Shown: positions 8,597 to 17,248, counted from the first letter of the stretch. The stretch is DNA of 64,000 bases from Planosporangium mesophilum (GCF_016863255.1 NZ_BOON01000003.1:1-64000); one strand, 5' to 3'. The notes: generated by a model not told the origin, from the sequence alone. Made by a program: numbers and translations.

Positions 8597-9220
8597 GTGC
8601 TCGAAGCGCTCACCGGAGCCGGCCTGGCCACATCGGCAGGGCTCAACGCATACATCCCACTGCTCGCCATGGGGCTGCTCGACCGGTACACGGGCCTGGT
8701 CAATCTCCCGCCGTCCTGGCAGTGGCTGGCCAACGGCTGGGTCGTCGCGATCCTCGCCGTGCTGCTGGCCGTCGAGGTCGTCGCCGACAAGGTGCCCGTG
8801 GTCGACCACGTCAACGACGTCGTCCAGACCTTCGTACGGCCGACCGCCGGCGGGCTGGCCTTCGGCGCGGCATCGGACACCCAGACGGTCATGGTCTCCG
8901 ACCCCGGCCAGTTCTTCTCCGGCCACCAGTGGGTACCGATCGCCATCGGGGTGCTGATCTCGCTGACCGTGCACGGCGCGAAGGCGACGGCGCGGCCGGT
9001 GGTCAACACCACCACGGCGGGGTTCGGCGCCCCGGTCGTGAGCACCATCGAGGACATCAGCAGCGCCGTGCTCTCCGTAGTGGCGATCATCTTTCCGGTA
9101 CTGGTGCTGGTCGGAATCGTCGCGATCGTCGCCGGCTTCTGGACCTTGATCAGGCGCCGCCGCCGGCGCAAGGCCGAAAAGCGGGCCGCCCGGTACGAAC
9201 AGGGGACCACGAGAATCTGA
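8597..9220 (+). CDS. DUF4126 domain-containing membrane protein
   Basis: This 207-aa membrane protein has hydrophobic segments near residues 5-25, 45-60, 110-130 and 155-180. A glycine-rich central part contains [11 protein letters not shown], and the C-terminal tail is very basic ([17 protein letters not shown]), probably cytoplasmic. I chose GTG 8597, which gives the family-typical start [24 protein letters not shown]4126 has no established function. It lies 22 bases after the DUF4259 gene, so co-transcription is likely. Confidence 0.8.
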   Translation: MLEALTGAGLATSAGLNAYIPLLAMGLLDRYTGLVNLPPSWQWLANGWVVAILAVLLAVEVVADKVPVVDHVNDVVQTFVRPTAGGLAFGAASDTQTVMVSDPGQFFSGHQWVPIAIGVLISLTVHGAKATARPVVNTTTAGFGAPVVSTIEDISSAVLSVVAIIFPVLVLVGIVAIVAGFWTLIRRRRRRKAEKRAARYEQGTTRI

Positions 9221-9242
9221 TCTCTCTGCCATCCTGTGCGCC

Positions 9243-10100
9243 GTGGTGCGTACCCCTCGGCTGTTGCTCCTCGCCGCCTCGGTGCTGGCTCTCGCGCTGA
9301 GCGCCTGTGCCCGTGGCGCGACCGCTGATCCCGGCGGATTCGGCCGCTCCGGCGCGTCGGCGTCCCCGGCCAGCCCGACCCCCAGCCCCAGTCCGTCCGC
9401 CCTTCCCGGCGCCACCCGTGCCGGTCTGCGCCCGCCGGTGGTCACCAACGGCCCGCGGACCGGCAACAAGGTCGCGTTGACCTTCGACGCCGACATGACC
9501 GACTCCATGCTGTTCAACCTGGCCAGCGGCCGGGTGAAGTCGTACGCGAACATCAAGGTCATCGACATCCTGGAGAGCCGCCAGGTGCCGGCCACGTTCT
9601 TCCTCACCGGCGAGTGGGCCGAGCGGTACCCGGACGTGGCCCGGCGGCTCGCTGCCGACCCGCGCTTCGAGCTGGGCAACCACTCGTACAAGCATCAGGG
9701 CTTCACGCCGAACTGCTACCAGCTCGGTCAGGTGCCGCCGAACCTGATGACCGAGGACGTGGCGCGCACCTTCCGGGTGATCGAGCCGTTCGGTGGGCAC
9801 CAGACCAGGTACTTCCGCTTCCCAGGCGGCTGCCACGACGAGGCGGCCCTGGCGGCGCTGGCCCCGCTCGGCGTGACCGTCATCCAGTGGGACGTGGTCA
9901 GCGGCGACCCGTTCGCGACCGCGGCGGCGCCGATCGTGCACGCGGTGCTCTCCCAGGTCAAGGCGGGCTCGATCGTGGTGCTGCACGTGACCGAGGCCAA
10001 CGCGCAGTACACCGACGAGGCCCTGCCGCCGATCCTCGACGGCCTGCGCGCCAAGGGCCTGCAGCCGGTGACGCTGTCGGAGCTACTCAGCCAGCAGTAG
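9243..10100 (+). CDS. Lipoprotein polysaccharide deacetylase (NodB domain)
   Basis: This 285-aa protein has an N-terminal lipoprotein signal: a basic start, a hydrophobic run and the lipobox LSAC near residue 22. A Ser/Pro linker follows, then a NodB-type carbohydrate esterase domain. Metal-binding and catalytic motifs are visible: [11 protein letters not shown] (motif 1), GNHSYKH (the HxxxH of motif 2), RYFRFPGG (motif 3), and a late IVVLHVTE motif. It probably removes acetyl groups from peptidoglycan or another surface glycan outside the cell. The start is GTG 9243, followed at once by a second GTG. Confidence 0.88.
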   Translation: MVRTPRLLLLAASVLALALSACARGATADPGGFGRSGASASPASPTPSPSPSALPGATRAGLRPPVVTNGPRTGNKVALTFDADMTDSMLFNLASGRVKSYANIKVIDILESRQVPATFFLTGEWAERYPDVARRLAADPRFELGNHSYKHQGFTPNCYQLGQVPPNLMTEDVARTFRVIEPFGGHQTRYFRFPGGCHDEAALAALAPLGVTVIQWDVVSGDPFATAAAPIVHAVLSQVKAGSIVVLHVTEANAQYTDEALPPILDGLRAKGLQPVTLSELLSQQ

Positions 10101-11096
10101 GACCGCGTAGCACGCCAGCCAGTGCTCCACCATGTAGTCGCCCCCGGCGACGTGCGGCAGCGCCGCGTCCGCGTGCCGCCTGGCCGCCGTGAGCGCCGGC
10201 TCGATGCGCGGGTCGCCGTCGGGTAGCTCCTCGGCGATGCGCCGCCAGCACCAGGCCCGGCTGGCGTTGAGCCCGTGCAGGTGGGCGATGTAGCCGTCGC
10301 TGGAGTCGGAGACGATCGCCGGGGTGAACAGGCTCGCCGGCTCGCCGTCGGCGATGCCGGGCAGGAACGCGCCCAGCCAGTCGGCGAAGTCCGGCTGCGG
10401 CAGGAGCTTCGACATCAGCTCGGCCTCGGTGAGCGCCGGCGAGAGGAAGTCCGTCCCCGACGGCTCCCAGCCGCCCGGGTAGTCGGTGTCGGTGGCGTAG
10501 AACCGGTTCGCGAGCGCCGTTATGCCGTCGCGCAGCCTCTTGTCGGCGTGTGTCCACGCCAGCGACAGCCCGAACGCGGTGTTGCTGTGCACCCCGTAGC
10601 GCACCGGGTAGGTCGCCTTCGGGAACCAGTCGAGAAAGTTACCGGTGATCGCCTCAGTCAACGGCGTGAGGCGCTCCGCCCAGCGCGCGCCGTCCGGGTC
10701 GTCCCACGTGGCCAGCTCGCCAGCGAGCTTCAGCGCCCAGCCCCAACCGTACGGACGCTCCCTGACGCCGTCGTGCGGGCGGGTGATGAACCGCGCCTCG
10801 GCCGCCAGCCCGTCGGGATTGAACTGCCCCTCCAGCGCGGCCCGGATCTCGTCGGCCGGTACGGCGTCACCCGCGACCTTCAACAGCCGTACGAGCATCC
10901 AGTGCATCTCGACGCAGGAGTGCCAGTCGAAGCTGCCGTAGAAGACCGGCGTGCGCTCGCGGGGGCGCCGCGGGAAGTCGCCCGGTCCGGTCATCAGGTG
11001 GTGGATGTCCGACGGGAACTCGCGCTCGATGTTCGTCAGCGCCACCCGGGCGTACTCGCCCGCGTGCGCGCGGAGTACGTCGCCCCATTCACCCAT
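10083..11096 (-). CDS. DUF2891 domain-containing protein
   Basis: This 337-aa soluble protein has an all-helical toroid-like pattern. The motifs FYGSFDWHSCVEMHW, ENRFYATDTDYPGGWEPSG and HLHGLNASRAW are typical of DUF2891. The family looks like a six-hairpin glycosidase-type fold, but its activity is not known. It starts at ATG 11096. Its 3' end overlaps the convergent deacetylase by 18 bases, and its 5' end overlaps the small Cys protein upstream by eight bases, suggesting it is the last gene of the leftward cluster that begins at 11806. Confidence 0.85.
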   Translation of the reverse strand: MGEWGDVLRAHAGEYARVALTNIEREFPSDIHHLMTGPGDFPRRPRERTPVFYGSFDWHSCVEMHWMLVRLLKVAGDAVPADEIRAALEGQFNPDGLAAEARFITRPHDGVRERPYGWGWALKLAGELATWDDPDGARWAERLTPLTEAITGNFLDWFPKATYPVRYGVHSNTAFGLSLAWTHADKRLRDGITALANRFYATDTDYPGGWEPSGTDFLSPALTEAELMSKLLPQPDFADWLGAFLPGIADGEPASLFTPAIVSDSSDGYIAHLHGLNASRAWCWRRIAEELPDGDPRIEPALTAARRHADAALPHVAGGDYMVEHWLACYAVLLLAE

Positions 11097-11346
11097 GCCG
11101 CTGACCCTGTCCGGCAGCCGCAGAGGCGCGGGTCCAGCCCAGGAACCGGGTGTACAGCAGGCCGGACGCGTGCGACGACAGGTCCTCGGCCGCGTCGACG
11201 AAGTACGCCGACATCAGCAGTCCGAGGCTGACCCGTGCCCGTTCGTACTCGGCGAGAAGCTGAACTCTCTTGGTACGGCACGGCCAGTCCGCTCCGCAGC
11301 CGGCGCAGGTCCACGCCGGCCGCATCGGTACGTGAAGGCCGGTCAT
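11089..11346 (-). CDS. Small Cys protein with a WPC motif (third of three)
   Basis: This 85-aa protein starts at ATG 11346. After HVPMRPAWTC comes CAGCGADWPC, so Cys-x2-Cys and Trp-Pro-Cys form a tight putative metal or redox site, followed by a helical remainder. Such short proteins are common in Streptomyces and Micromonospora beside XRE/DUF5753 regulators and have no demonstrated role; automatic labels such as flavin reductase should not be trusted. Its start overlaps the previous gene's stop (ATGA), which indicates translational coupling. Confidence 0.7.
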   Translation of the reverse strand: MTGLHVPMRPAWTCAGCGADWPCRTKRVQLLAEYERARVSLGLLMSAYFVDAAEDLSSHASGLLYTRFLGWTRASAAAGQGQRHG

Positions 11347-11543
11347 CGCCCGTACTGCCGCTTGATGATCATCCGCATCCGCTCCTCCATCGCCGGTTGG
11401 TTCGCGCGGCTCTCGGCATCCCTCGCCGCCAGGACGGCATCGCAGGGCCAGTGCTTCGCGCCGCAGGTACAGCCGTGGCGTAGCAGCCACCATGGCCGGG
11501 GCCTGTGGTAGGCCTTGATCCGGGCGATGTCCGCCGCTTCCAT
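11343..11543 (-). CDS. Small Cys protein with a WPC motif (second of three)
   Basis: This 66-aa protein starts at ATG 11543. It has a basic, Trp-rich N-terminus (HRPRPWWLLRHG), then CTCGAKHWPCDA, the same CxC/WPC pattern as its two neighbours, then a charged helix ending in IIKRQYGR. It ends in an ATGA overlap with the next gene. A role in metal binding or as an adaptor is possible, but that is inference only. The longer open frame upstream is antisense to nothing useful and lacks typical composition. Confidence 0.6.
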   Translation of the reverse strand: MEAADIARIKAYHRPRPWWLLRHGCTCGAKHWPCDAVLAARDAESRANQPAMEERMRMIIKRQYGR

Positions 11544-11548
11544 GGCCG

Positions 11549-11806
11549 CTATGTCCTCGCGTCCCGTCGCTTGCGACCGGGAAGCTCGACCAGTGGCCAG
11601 GCCGCTGCCAGCAGGCCACCGTCGGCGAGGCTGCGCCGGCGGCAGGGCCACAGCTCGGACTCCTTCACACAGGTACGCGCCACGCAGAACCCGTCCACGC
11701 CCGGCTCGTGCTCGGCGCGCAACGCGTACGCGACCATCCACAGGAGACGGTCGGTACGGGCGGGCGGCTCCTCGGGAGGGTTGTCCCGGTCGAACGGATA
11801 GTTCAC
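11549..11806 (-). CDS. Small Cys protein with a WPC motif (first of three)
   Basis: This 85-aa protein starts at GTG 11806 behind a strong GGAGAGGGG site. The N-terminus is VNYPFDRDNPPEEPPART, then a helix, then FCVARTCVKESELWPCRRR, again a Cys pair followed by WPC, and a helical end. It ends five bases before the next small gene. It is the promoter-proximal gene of the leftward cluster and diverges from the DUF6879 module. Family function is unknown. Confidence 0.65.
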   Translation of the reverse strand: MNYPFDRDNPPEEPPARTDRLLWMVAYALRAEHEPGVDGFCVARTCVKESELWPCRRRSLADGGLLAAAWPLVELPGRKRRDART

Positions 11807-11928
11807 GACGCCCCTCTCCTCCCGGCTCCTGTCGCCGTGACCGTACGGCGGCTGGGAATACGGCTTCAACGAAGATGCGATGAGTTGCGGCGGCACGCTT
11901 GCCGTCGCGCACCTTGCTCGATGGGAGC

Positions 11929-11953
11929 GCAACTTTGTGCACACTCCTTGAGC
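11929..11953 (+). repeat. Upstream direct repeat, copy 1
   Basis: These 25 bases reappear at 12533-12557 with a single mismatch. Both copies contain the dyad GTGCAC and lie upstream of a DUF6879 module. This copy sits in the divergent gap between the WPC genes and the first DUF6879 gene, so it may be a promoter element or the operator of the local XRE regulator. Confidence 0.75.
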
Positions 11954-11988
11954 CCCTTGCGGACTTCAGTGGAGACTCGGCCACGGCA

Positions 11989-12030
11989 ACGCGGTTCCTT
12001 CCGGAGGTAGCCGATGTCGATCCCCGGATT
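11989..12030 (+). pseudogene. Remnant of the small partner gene upstream of DUF6879 copy A
   Basis: Reading from 11989 gives TRFLPEVADVDPRI, which matches the C-terminus MRFFPEVADVDPRV of the intact small gene at 12618-12842. The rest of that gene is absent here and its stop codon is lost. This points to a deletion within one copy of a tandemly duplicated module. Confidence 0.6.
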
Positions 12031-12520
12031 CGAGGCGCTCATGGGCTCGGCCCAACACCGGGCCCTGCATCTGGAGATGCGCGACACGTACGCCGGGACT
12101 GATGCGTCGTTCGCGGATTGGCTGGCCGGGCGGCCGTTCGATGACAGTGACCTGGACGCCTGGTGGCACAGCATCATCGGCCCGTTGGTGGAGCGCGGGG
12201 TGGATGTGCGCCGCGCCCGCATCGTGTCGGAGCCGGTCACCGACTACATCAGATACGAGTACGAGATAACACGCGCGGCGAGCCTCGCGGCCGGCGAACG
12301 GGTGCGGTGGCTGCCACGGCAGCAGGCGTCGGACCTGAGGCTGCCCGGCAACGACTTCTGGCTGGTCGACGACCAGGCACTGTTCAACTTCTTCAGTGGC
12401 GACGGCAAATGGACCGACAGCGAGATAGTTACCGATCCGGTAATCGTCACGTTCTGCGCATCGTCGTTCGAGTCCGTCTGGGGGCGCGCGATCGACCACG
12501 AGGACTACCGACCGCGCTAG
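12014..12520 (+). CDS. DUF6879 family protein, copy A
   Basis: This 168-aa soluble protein starts at ATG 12014 after GGAGG. It shares most of its sequence with copy B at 12823: FEALMGSAQHRALHLEMRD at the start, then DYIRYEYE, VRWLPRQ, LPGNDFWLVDD and a C-terminal AIDHEDYRP. DUF6879 proteins are found beside XRE/DUF5753 regulators in actinobacteria and may be partner or effector proteins of them; this is inference from context. The two copies are clearly a local duplication that has diverged in the middle (residues 45-60 and 85-95). Confidence 0.8.
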   Translation: MSIPGFEALMGSAQHRALHLEMRDTYAGTDASFADWLAGRPFDDSDLDAWWHSIIGPLVERGVDVRRARIVSEPVTDYIRYEYEITRAASLAAGERVRWLPRQQASDLRLPGNDFWLVDDQALFNFFSGDGKWTDSEIVTDPVIVTFCASSFESVWGRAIDHEDYRPR

Positions 12521-12532
12521 CGCATGAGCACC

Positions 12533-12557
12533 GCAACTTCGTGCACACTCCTTGAGC
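12533..12557 (+). repeat. Upstream direct repeat, copy 2
   Basis: This is the second copy of the 25-base element (24 of 25 identical to 11929-11953). It lies 60 bases before the intact small partner gene, so it probably carries that module's promoter or operator. Confidence 0.75.
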
Positions 12558-12617
12558 TTCAATCGATCCGAGCCGCACTCGGGCACAGCCACCGCCAGTA
12601 CGGCAAAGGAGGCCACC

Positions 12618-12842
12618 ATGGCGCTGCGATTCCTGGGCAAGGACCCCAACTCCAATGGCGGCAATTCGCCGACCCTCTACTACGACGATGAGCGCGATAC
12701 GTACGTGTTCCAGAGTTGGAAGGTCCTCGATCCGGAGCGGCTGGCGCAGTTGAGCCTGCCGGAGCACGAGACGGTGATCGAGTTCCCCAGGCGCATGATG
12801 CGGTTCTTCCCGGAGGTAGCCGATGTCGATCCCCGAGTTTGA
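12618..12842 (+). CDS. Small partner protein of the DUF6879 module
   Basis: This 74-aa protein starts at ATG 12618 behind a perfect AAAGGAGG. It begins MALRFLGKDPNSNGG and continues with SPTLYYDDERDTYVFQSWKV and LPEHETVIEFPRRMM, a compact beta-rich small protein. I have seen such proteins as neighbours of DUF6879 and DUF397 genes in actinomycetes; the role is unknown. Its last 20 bases overlap the start of DUF6879 copy B, whose ribosome site lies inside this gene, which implies coupled translation and a joint function. Confidence 0.75.
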   Translation: MALRFLGKDPNSNGGNSPTLYYDDERDTYVFQSWKVLDPERLAQLSLPEHETVIEFPRRMMRFFPEVADVDPRV

Positions 12843-13329
12843 GGAGCTCATGAGGTTGGCCCAGCACCGGGCCCTGCACCTGGAGATGCGCGATACGTAC
12901 GCGGGCACCGATCTGACGTTCGCCGACTGGTTAGCCGGACGCCTCTTCGACAACAGCGAACGCGCTACGCACTGGCACGCGGTCATCCGCCCGATGGTCA
13001 ACCGCGATGTCGACGTACGACGGGCCCGGATCGTGTCGGAGCCGGTCAGCGACTACATCCGGTACGAGTACGAGGGGACACCGCTCTTCGCCGTGGGGGC
13101 AGGTGAACAGGTGCGATGGCTGCCCCGGCAGCGGGCGTCAGACCTGATGCTGCCCGGCAACGACTTCTGGCTGATCGACGATCAGGTGGTGTTCAGCTAC
13201 TTCCGTGGCGACGGCAAGTGGGTGGGCGGCGAGATCGTCACCGACGCGACGGTCGTGGAATTCTGCGCGTCGGCGTTCGAAGCTGTCTGGAAGCGCGCGA
13301 TCGACCACGAGGAATACCGGCCAAGCTGA
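12823..13329 (+). CDS. DUF6879 family protein, copy B
   Basis: This 168-aa paralogue of copy A starts at ATG 12823 inside the preceding gene, with CCCGGAGG upstream. Conserved blocks are LAQHRALHLEMRDTYAGTD, RRARIVSEPVSDYIRYEYE, LPGNDFWLIDDQVVF and RAIDHEEYRPS. It lies 29 bases before the XRE/DUF5753 gene and is probably in the same operon. It is the intact representative of the duplicated module. The proposed role is a partner of that regulator (inference); no catalytic motif is visible. Confidence 0.8.
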   Translation: MSIPEFEELMRLAQHRALHLEMRDTYAGTDLTFADWLAGRLFDNSERATHWHAVIRPMVNRDVDVRRARIVSEPVSDYIRYEYEGTPLFAVGAGEQVRWLPRQRASDLMLPGNDFWLIDDQVVFSYFRGDGKWVGGEIVTDATVVEFCASAFEAVWKRAIDHEEYRPS

Positions 13330-13358
13330 TACGACCCTCAAGCCGTCACACTCATTCC

Positions 13359-14222
13359 GTGTCGTCGTCGCCTTCATCCAATGTGCAACAGGCCAGGCAG
13401 GCCCTCGGCCAGCGGCTGCGTGACATCCGCGTCGAGGCTGGCCTGTCCGCACGTACCCTCGGCCGTCTGATGGGGCGCCATCCATCAAAAGTCTCCCGGA
13501 TCGAGCATGGGGTGACGCCCCCCTCGGCAGCCGACATCCGCGCCTGGTGCGGCCACTGCGGTGCGACCGATCAGGTGGACGACATGGTCGCCTCGCTCCG
13601 TGCGGTCGAGGGGATGTATGTCGAGTTGCGGCGCCTGACGCGCACCGGCATGCGCCACCATCAGAAATCCCGGGTCCCGCTCTATGAGCGGACCCGCCTG
13701 TTCCGCATTTACGAGCCAGGCGCGATCCCCGGCCTGTTCCAGACGCCCAACTACGCGAGGACGCTGCTGGGGCGGATCATGGCCTTCAACGGCATCCCTG
13801 ATGACCGGGAGGAGGCGGTGGCCGCGCGGATGGACCGGCAACGGGTCGTCCACTCCGGCGAGCACCGGTTCGCCGTCATCCTGGAGGAGTGGGCGCTGCG
13901 GTGCAGGATCGGCAGCGCGGAGATGATGGCCGGACAACTTGGCCACCTGATCAACGTCGCCTCGTTCCCGTCGGTCTCGCTCGGGATCATCCCGGCGAAC
14001 ATCGACCGGACCATGTGGTCGAGCCCGGGCTTCTGGATCTTCGACGAAGATCGGGTCGAAATCGAGACTCCGAGCGCTGAACTGACGATCACTCAGCCAC
14101 GCGAGATCGCCGTCTACGCGCGTACCTTCGCAGAGCTGTCTTCGATGGCCGTCTACGGCGCGGCGGCCAGGTCGTTGATCACCGCAGCGATCAACGACCT
14201 GGGCGCGGACGAGGACGGTTGA
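13359..14222 (+). CDS. XRE-family helix-turn-helix regulator with DUF5753 domain
   Basis: This 287-aa protein starts at GTG 13359 (SSSPSSNVQQAR, the family's usual opening). An N-terminal XRE helix-turn-helix (ALGQRLRDIRVEAGLSARTL, then SKVSRIEHG) is followed by the large DUF5753 domain. DUF5753 landmarks are IYEPGAIPGLFQTPNYAR, ARMDRQRVV, EEWALRCRIG and a C-terminal LITAAINDL. Proteins of this type control development and secondary metabolism in actinomycetes and are often paired with small DUF397-like proteins. Here the DUF6879 and small partner genes take that place. The start favoured is the upstream GTG rather than GTG 13383. Confidence 0.88.
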   Translation: MSSSPSSNVQQARQALGQRLRDIRVEAGLSARTLGRLMGRHPSKVSRIEHGVTPPSAADIRAWCGHCGATDQVDDMVASLRAVEGMYVELRRLTRTGMRHHQKSRVPLYERTRLFRIYEPGAIPGLFQTPNYARTLLGRIMAFNGIPDDREEAVAARMDRQRVVHSGEHRFAVILEEWALRCRIGSAEMMAGQLGHLINVASFPSVSLGIIPANIDRTMWSSPGFWIFDEDRVEIETPSAELTITQPREIAVYARTFAELSSMAVYGAAARSLITAAINDLGADEDG

Positions 14223-14238
14223 ACGCCCATGGGCCGAC

Positions 14239-16245
14239 TCAGGCCAGCCCGTTGGCCTCCCGTACCACGGTCACCAGTTCGCCCATGATGTCGTTGAGCG
14301 CGAAGTCCTTCGGCGTGAACACCCGCGCCACTCCGGCCTTGCGCAGCGTCTCGGCATCGTCGGATGGGATGATGCCGCCGACCACGACCGGCAGGTCGGG
14401 ACGGCCGGCCTGACGAAGTCCCTCGAGTACGGCCGGCACGGCGTCCAGGTGCGAGCCGGACAGCACGGACAGCCCGACCAGGTCGACGTCCTCGGCCACG
14501 GCCGCGGACACGATCTGCGCCGGAGTCAGCCGGATGCCCTGATACACGACCTCGAAGCCGGCGTCGCGGGCGCGTACCGCGATCTGCTCGGCGCCGTTGG
14601 AGTGCCCGTCCAGGCCCGGCTTGCCGACCAGCATCCGCAGCCGGGCGGCGCCCAGGTCGGCGGCGGTCGCCTGTACCCGTGACCGGACCTCAGCCAGCGC
14701 GGAGCCGGCGGCGGTCTCACCCAGAGCGCCGCCGGAACTCAGGCCGGTCGGGGCGCGGTACTCGCCGTACGCCTCCCGCAGCGCCCCGGCCCACTCCCCC
14801 GTCGTCACGCCCGCGCGGACGCATTCGAGGGTCGCCTCCATCAGGTTGGCGGTACCGGCGGCGTCCGCCCGCAGCCGGTCCAGCGCGGCGGCTGCCGCCG
14901 CCTCGTCACGCTGGGCGCGCCACGCCTTGACGCCCTCGATGGCGGCGGCCTCCACGGCCGGGTCGACCTGCTCGATGTGGTTGGCGCCGCTGGCGGTCAG
15001 CGGGCTCGGCTCGGTCTCGGTGAACTTGTTGACCCCGACGACGACGTCGGTACCGGACTCCATCCGCCGCCGCCGTTCGGCCAGCGAAGCGACCAGGGCG
15101 CTCTTGAGGTAGCCGGTCTCGACCGCGGCGACCACGCCGCCCATGTCGAGCACGGTCGAAAGCTCCGCGCGGGCGCCGTCGGCGATCTCCGAGACCAGCG
15201 CCTCGACCACGTGCGAGCCGTCGAAGAGGTCCGGGTACTGCAACAGGTCGGACTCGAACGCCAGCACCTGCTGCATCCGCAGCGACCACTGCTGGTCCCA
15301 CGGGCGGGGCAGGCCGAGCGCCTCGTTCCAGGCCGGAAGCTGTACGGCGCGGGCGCGGGCGTTGCGCGACAGGGTCACGCCGAGCATCTCCAGCACGATG
15401 CGCTGGATGTTGTTCTCCGGCTGCGCCTCGGTCAGGCCGAGTGAGTTGACCTGTACGCCGTACCGGAAGCGGCGCTGCTTGGCGTCGGTGACGCCGTACC
15501 GTTCGCGGGTGATCTCGTCCCACAGCCGGCCGAACGCCCGCATCTTCGCCATCTCCTCGACGAAGCGCACGCCGGCGTTGACGAAGAACGAGATCCGCTC
15601 GACGACCCGGCCGATCTGATCGGGCTCGACCTGGCCGGAGTCGCGCACCGCGTCGAGCACCGCGATCCCGGTCGCGAGGGCGAACGCCACCTCCTGGACC
15701 GGCGTCGCGCCGGCCTCCTGGAGGTGGTACGAGCAGATGTTGACCGGGTTCCACTTGGGCGTGTTCGCGACGGTCCACGCGATCACGTCGGTGGTCAGCC
15801 GCAGCGACGGCCCCGGCGGGAAGATGTACGTCCCGCGGGACAGGTACTCCTTGATGATGTCGTTCTGCGTGGTGCCGGCGAGCTTCTCACGCGGCGCAGC
15901 CTGCTCGTCGGCGACGGTCACGTAGAGCGCGAGCAGCCACATCGCCGGCGCGTTGATCGTCATGGACGTGTTCGCGGCGGCGAGATCGATGCCGTCGAAG
16001 AGCGCGCGGGCGTCGCCGAGGTGGGCCACGGGCACGCCGACCCGCCCGACCTCACCGCGGGCCATCTCGTCATCCGGGTCGTACCCGGTCTGCGTCGGCA
16101 GGTCGAACGCCACCGACAGGCCGGTCTGCCCCTTGGCGAGGTTCCGGCGGAACAGTGCGTTGCTTGCCGCGGCCGAGGAGTGGCCGGCGTAGGTGCGCAT
16201 CACCCACGGTCGGTCGGGCTGCTCAAGCCGGATTGCGTCGGACAT
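14239..16245 (-). CDS. meaA: Ethylmalonyl-CoA mutase-type B12-dependent acyl-CoA mutase (MeaA)
   Basis: This 668-aa protein has an N-terminal TIM-barrel mutase domain and a C-terminal cobalamin-binding domain in one chain. TGYDPDDEMARGEVGRVGV, GTTQNDIIKEY and SRGTYIFPPGPSLRLT are the mutase core. LDGHSNGAEQIA, near residue 545, is the DxHxxG motif whose His ligates B12. This architecture fits MeaA/ethylmalonyl-CoA mutase of the ethylmalonyl-CoA pathway rather than the two-subunit methylmalonyl-CoA mutase. The start is ATG 16245 behind GCGGAGG. The cobalamin adenosyltransferase at 20786 could supply its cofactor. The Ecm versus other acyl-CoA mutase assignment is by motif only. Confidence 0.88.
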   Translation of the reverse strand: MSDAIRLEQPDRPWVMRTYAGHSSAAASNALFRRNLAKGQTGLSVAFDLPTQTGYDPDDEMARGEVGRVGVPVAHLGDARALFDGIDLAAANTSMTINAPAMWLLALYVTVADEQAAPREKLAGTTQNDIIKEYLSRGTYIFPPGPSLRLTTDVIAWTVANTPKWNPVNICSYHLQEAGATPVQEVAFALATGIAVLDAVRDSGQVEPDQIGRVVERISFFVNAGVRFVEEMAKMRAFGRLWDEITRERYGVTDAKQRRFRYGVQVNSLGLTEAQPENNIQRIVLEMLGVTLSRNARARAVQLPAWNEALGLPRPWDQQWSLRMQQVLAFESDLLQYPDLFDGSHVVEALVSEIADGARAELSTVLDMGGVVAAVETGYLKSALVASLAERRRRMESGTDVVVGVNKFTETEPSPLTASGANHIEQVDPAVEAAAIEGVKAWRAQRDEAAAAAALDRLRADAAGTANLMEATLECVRAGVTTGEWAGALREAYGEYRAPTGLSSGGALGETAAGSALAEVRSRVQATAADLGAARLRMLVGKPGLDGHSNGAEQIAVRARDAGFEVVYQGIRLTPAQIVSAAVAEDVDLVGLSVLSGSHLDAVPAVLEGLRQAGRPDLPVVVGGIIPSDDAETLRKAGVARVFTPKDFALNDIMGELVTVVREANGLA

Positions 16246-16384
16246 GGCCAACCTCCGCCGTCCCAGGACTTCGTCACCGAAGTTTACTAAGCGGTAACTT
16301 GGCTTGGACCCGTGACAATCCTCACCGCTGCCGGGGGCGCGCGACAAGGCCCCGGTCCGTGTTCTTGCGGAGCCGCGAGACATA

Positions 16385-17248
16385 GTGGACGCCGTGAAGG
16401 AAAACCTGGCGATCGAGGTGCGCGGTCTACGCAAGGCGTACGGGTCGACCGTCGCCGTCGACGGCCTCGACCTCGCGGTACCGCGAGGCGAGGTGTTCGC
16501 GCTGCTCGGACCGAACGGCGCGGGCAAGACCACCACCGTGGAGATCCTGGAGGGCTTCCGGCGGGCCGACGCCGGCGAGATCCGGGTACTGGGTACCGAT
16601 CCCCGCGCCGCGACGGCGGAATGGCGGTCCCGGGTCGGCATCGTGCTCCAGAGCACCGGCGAGTTCGAGGAGCTCACGGTGGCCGAGGTGGTGCACCACT
16701 TCGCCCGGTACTACGGAGGCGCCGACGACCCCGACAAGGTCATCGACCGGGTCGGGCTGACCGGCAAGCGCGACGCCCGCGCGGAGAAGCTCTCCGGCGG
16801 GCAGAAGCGGCGCCTGGATGTGGCGCTCGGCATCATCGGCCGCCCGGAGCTGTTGTTCCTCGACGAGCCGACCACCGGATTCGACCCGGAGGCGCGCCGG
16901 GAGTTCTGGGAGCTGATCCGGGGCCTGGCTGCCGCGGGTACCACGATCCTGCTCACCACGCACTACCTGGACGAGGCCGAGGCGCTGGCGGACCGGGTGG
17001 GCGTCATCGCGAAGGGTCGGATGGTGGCCCTGGCCGCCCCTGCGGACCTGGGCGACCGGCGCACGGCGACGGCGACCGTGAGCTGGCAGGGCCCGAACGG
17101 TACGGAGTCGGAGCGCACCCACACGCCCACGGCGGTGGTGAACGCGCTCGCCGAGCGGTTCGGCGGCGAGGTACCGGGCCTCACCGTCAGCCGGCCCACG
17201 CTGGAAGACGTCTACCTGGCGATGATCGGTAAGGAGGAGGCGGCATGA
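16385..17248 (+). CDS. ABC transporter ATP-binding protein (DrrA/ABC-2 type)
   Basis: This 287-aa nucleotide-binding subunit has Walker A GPNGAGKTTT near residue 43, the Q-loop region VGIVLQSTGEFEELT, the signature LSGGQKRRLDVALGI, Walker B LLFLDEPTTGFD and the switch His in LLTTHYLDEAEAL. The C-terminal extension, with TERTHTPTAVVNALAE-like sequence, is typical of daunorubicin-resistance-type exporters. It starts at GTG 16385; GTG 16394 is an alternative. Its last four bases overlap the permease start (ATGA). Export of a drug or lipid is likely, but the substrate is unknown. Confidence 0.9.
   Translation: MDAVKENLAIEVRGLRKAYGSTVAVDGLDLAVPRGEVFALLGPNGAGKTTTVEILEGFRRADAGEIRVLGTDPRAATAEWRSRVGIVLQSTGEFEELTVAEVVHHFARYYGGADDPDKVIDRVGLTGKRDARAEKLSGGQKRRLDVALGIIGRPELLFLDEPTTGFDPEARREFWELIRGLAAAGTTILLTTHYLDEAEALADRVGVIAKGRMVALAAPADLGDRRTATATVSWQGPNGTESERTHTPTAVVNALAERFGGEVPGLTVSRPTLEDVYLAMIGKEEAA

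Noticed and set aside
7432-9210. 592-codon minus-strand frame as one large protein including NucS
   Set aside because: The N-terminal two thirds is antisense to the DUF4126 and DUF4259 genes; the NucS family begins at the GTG at 8091.
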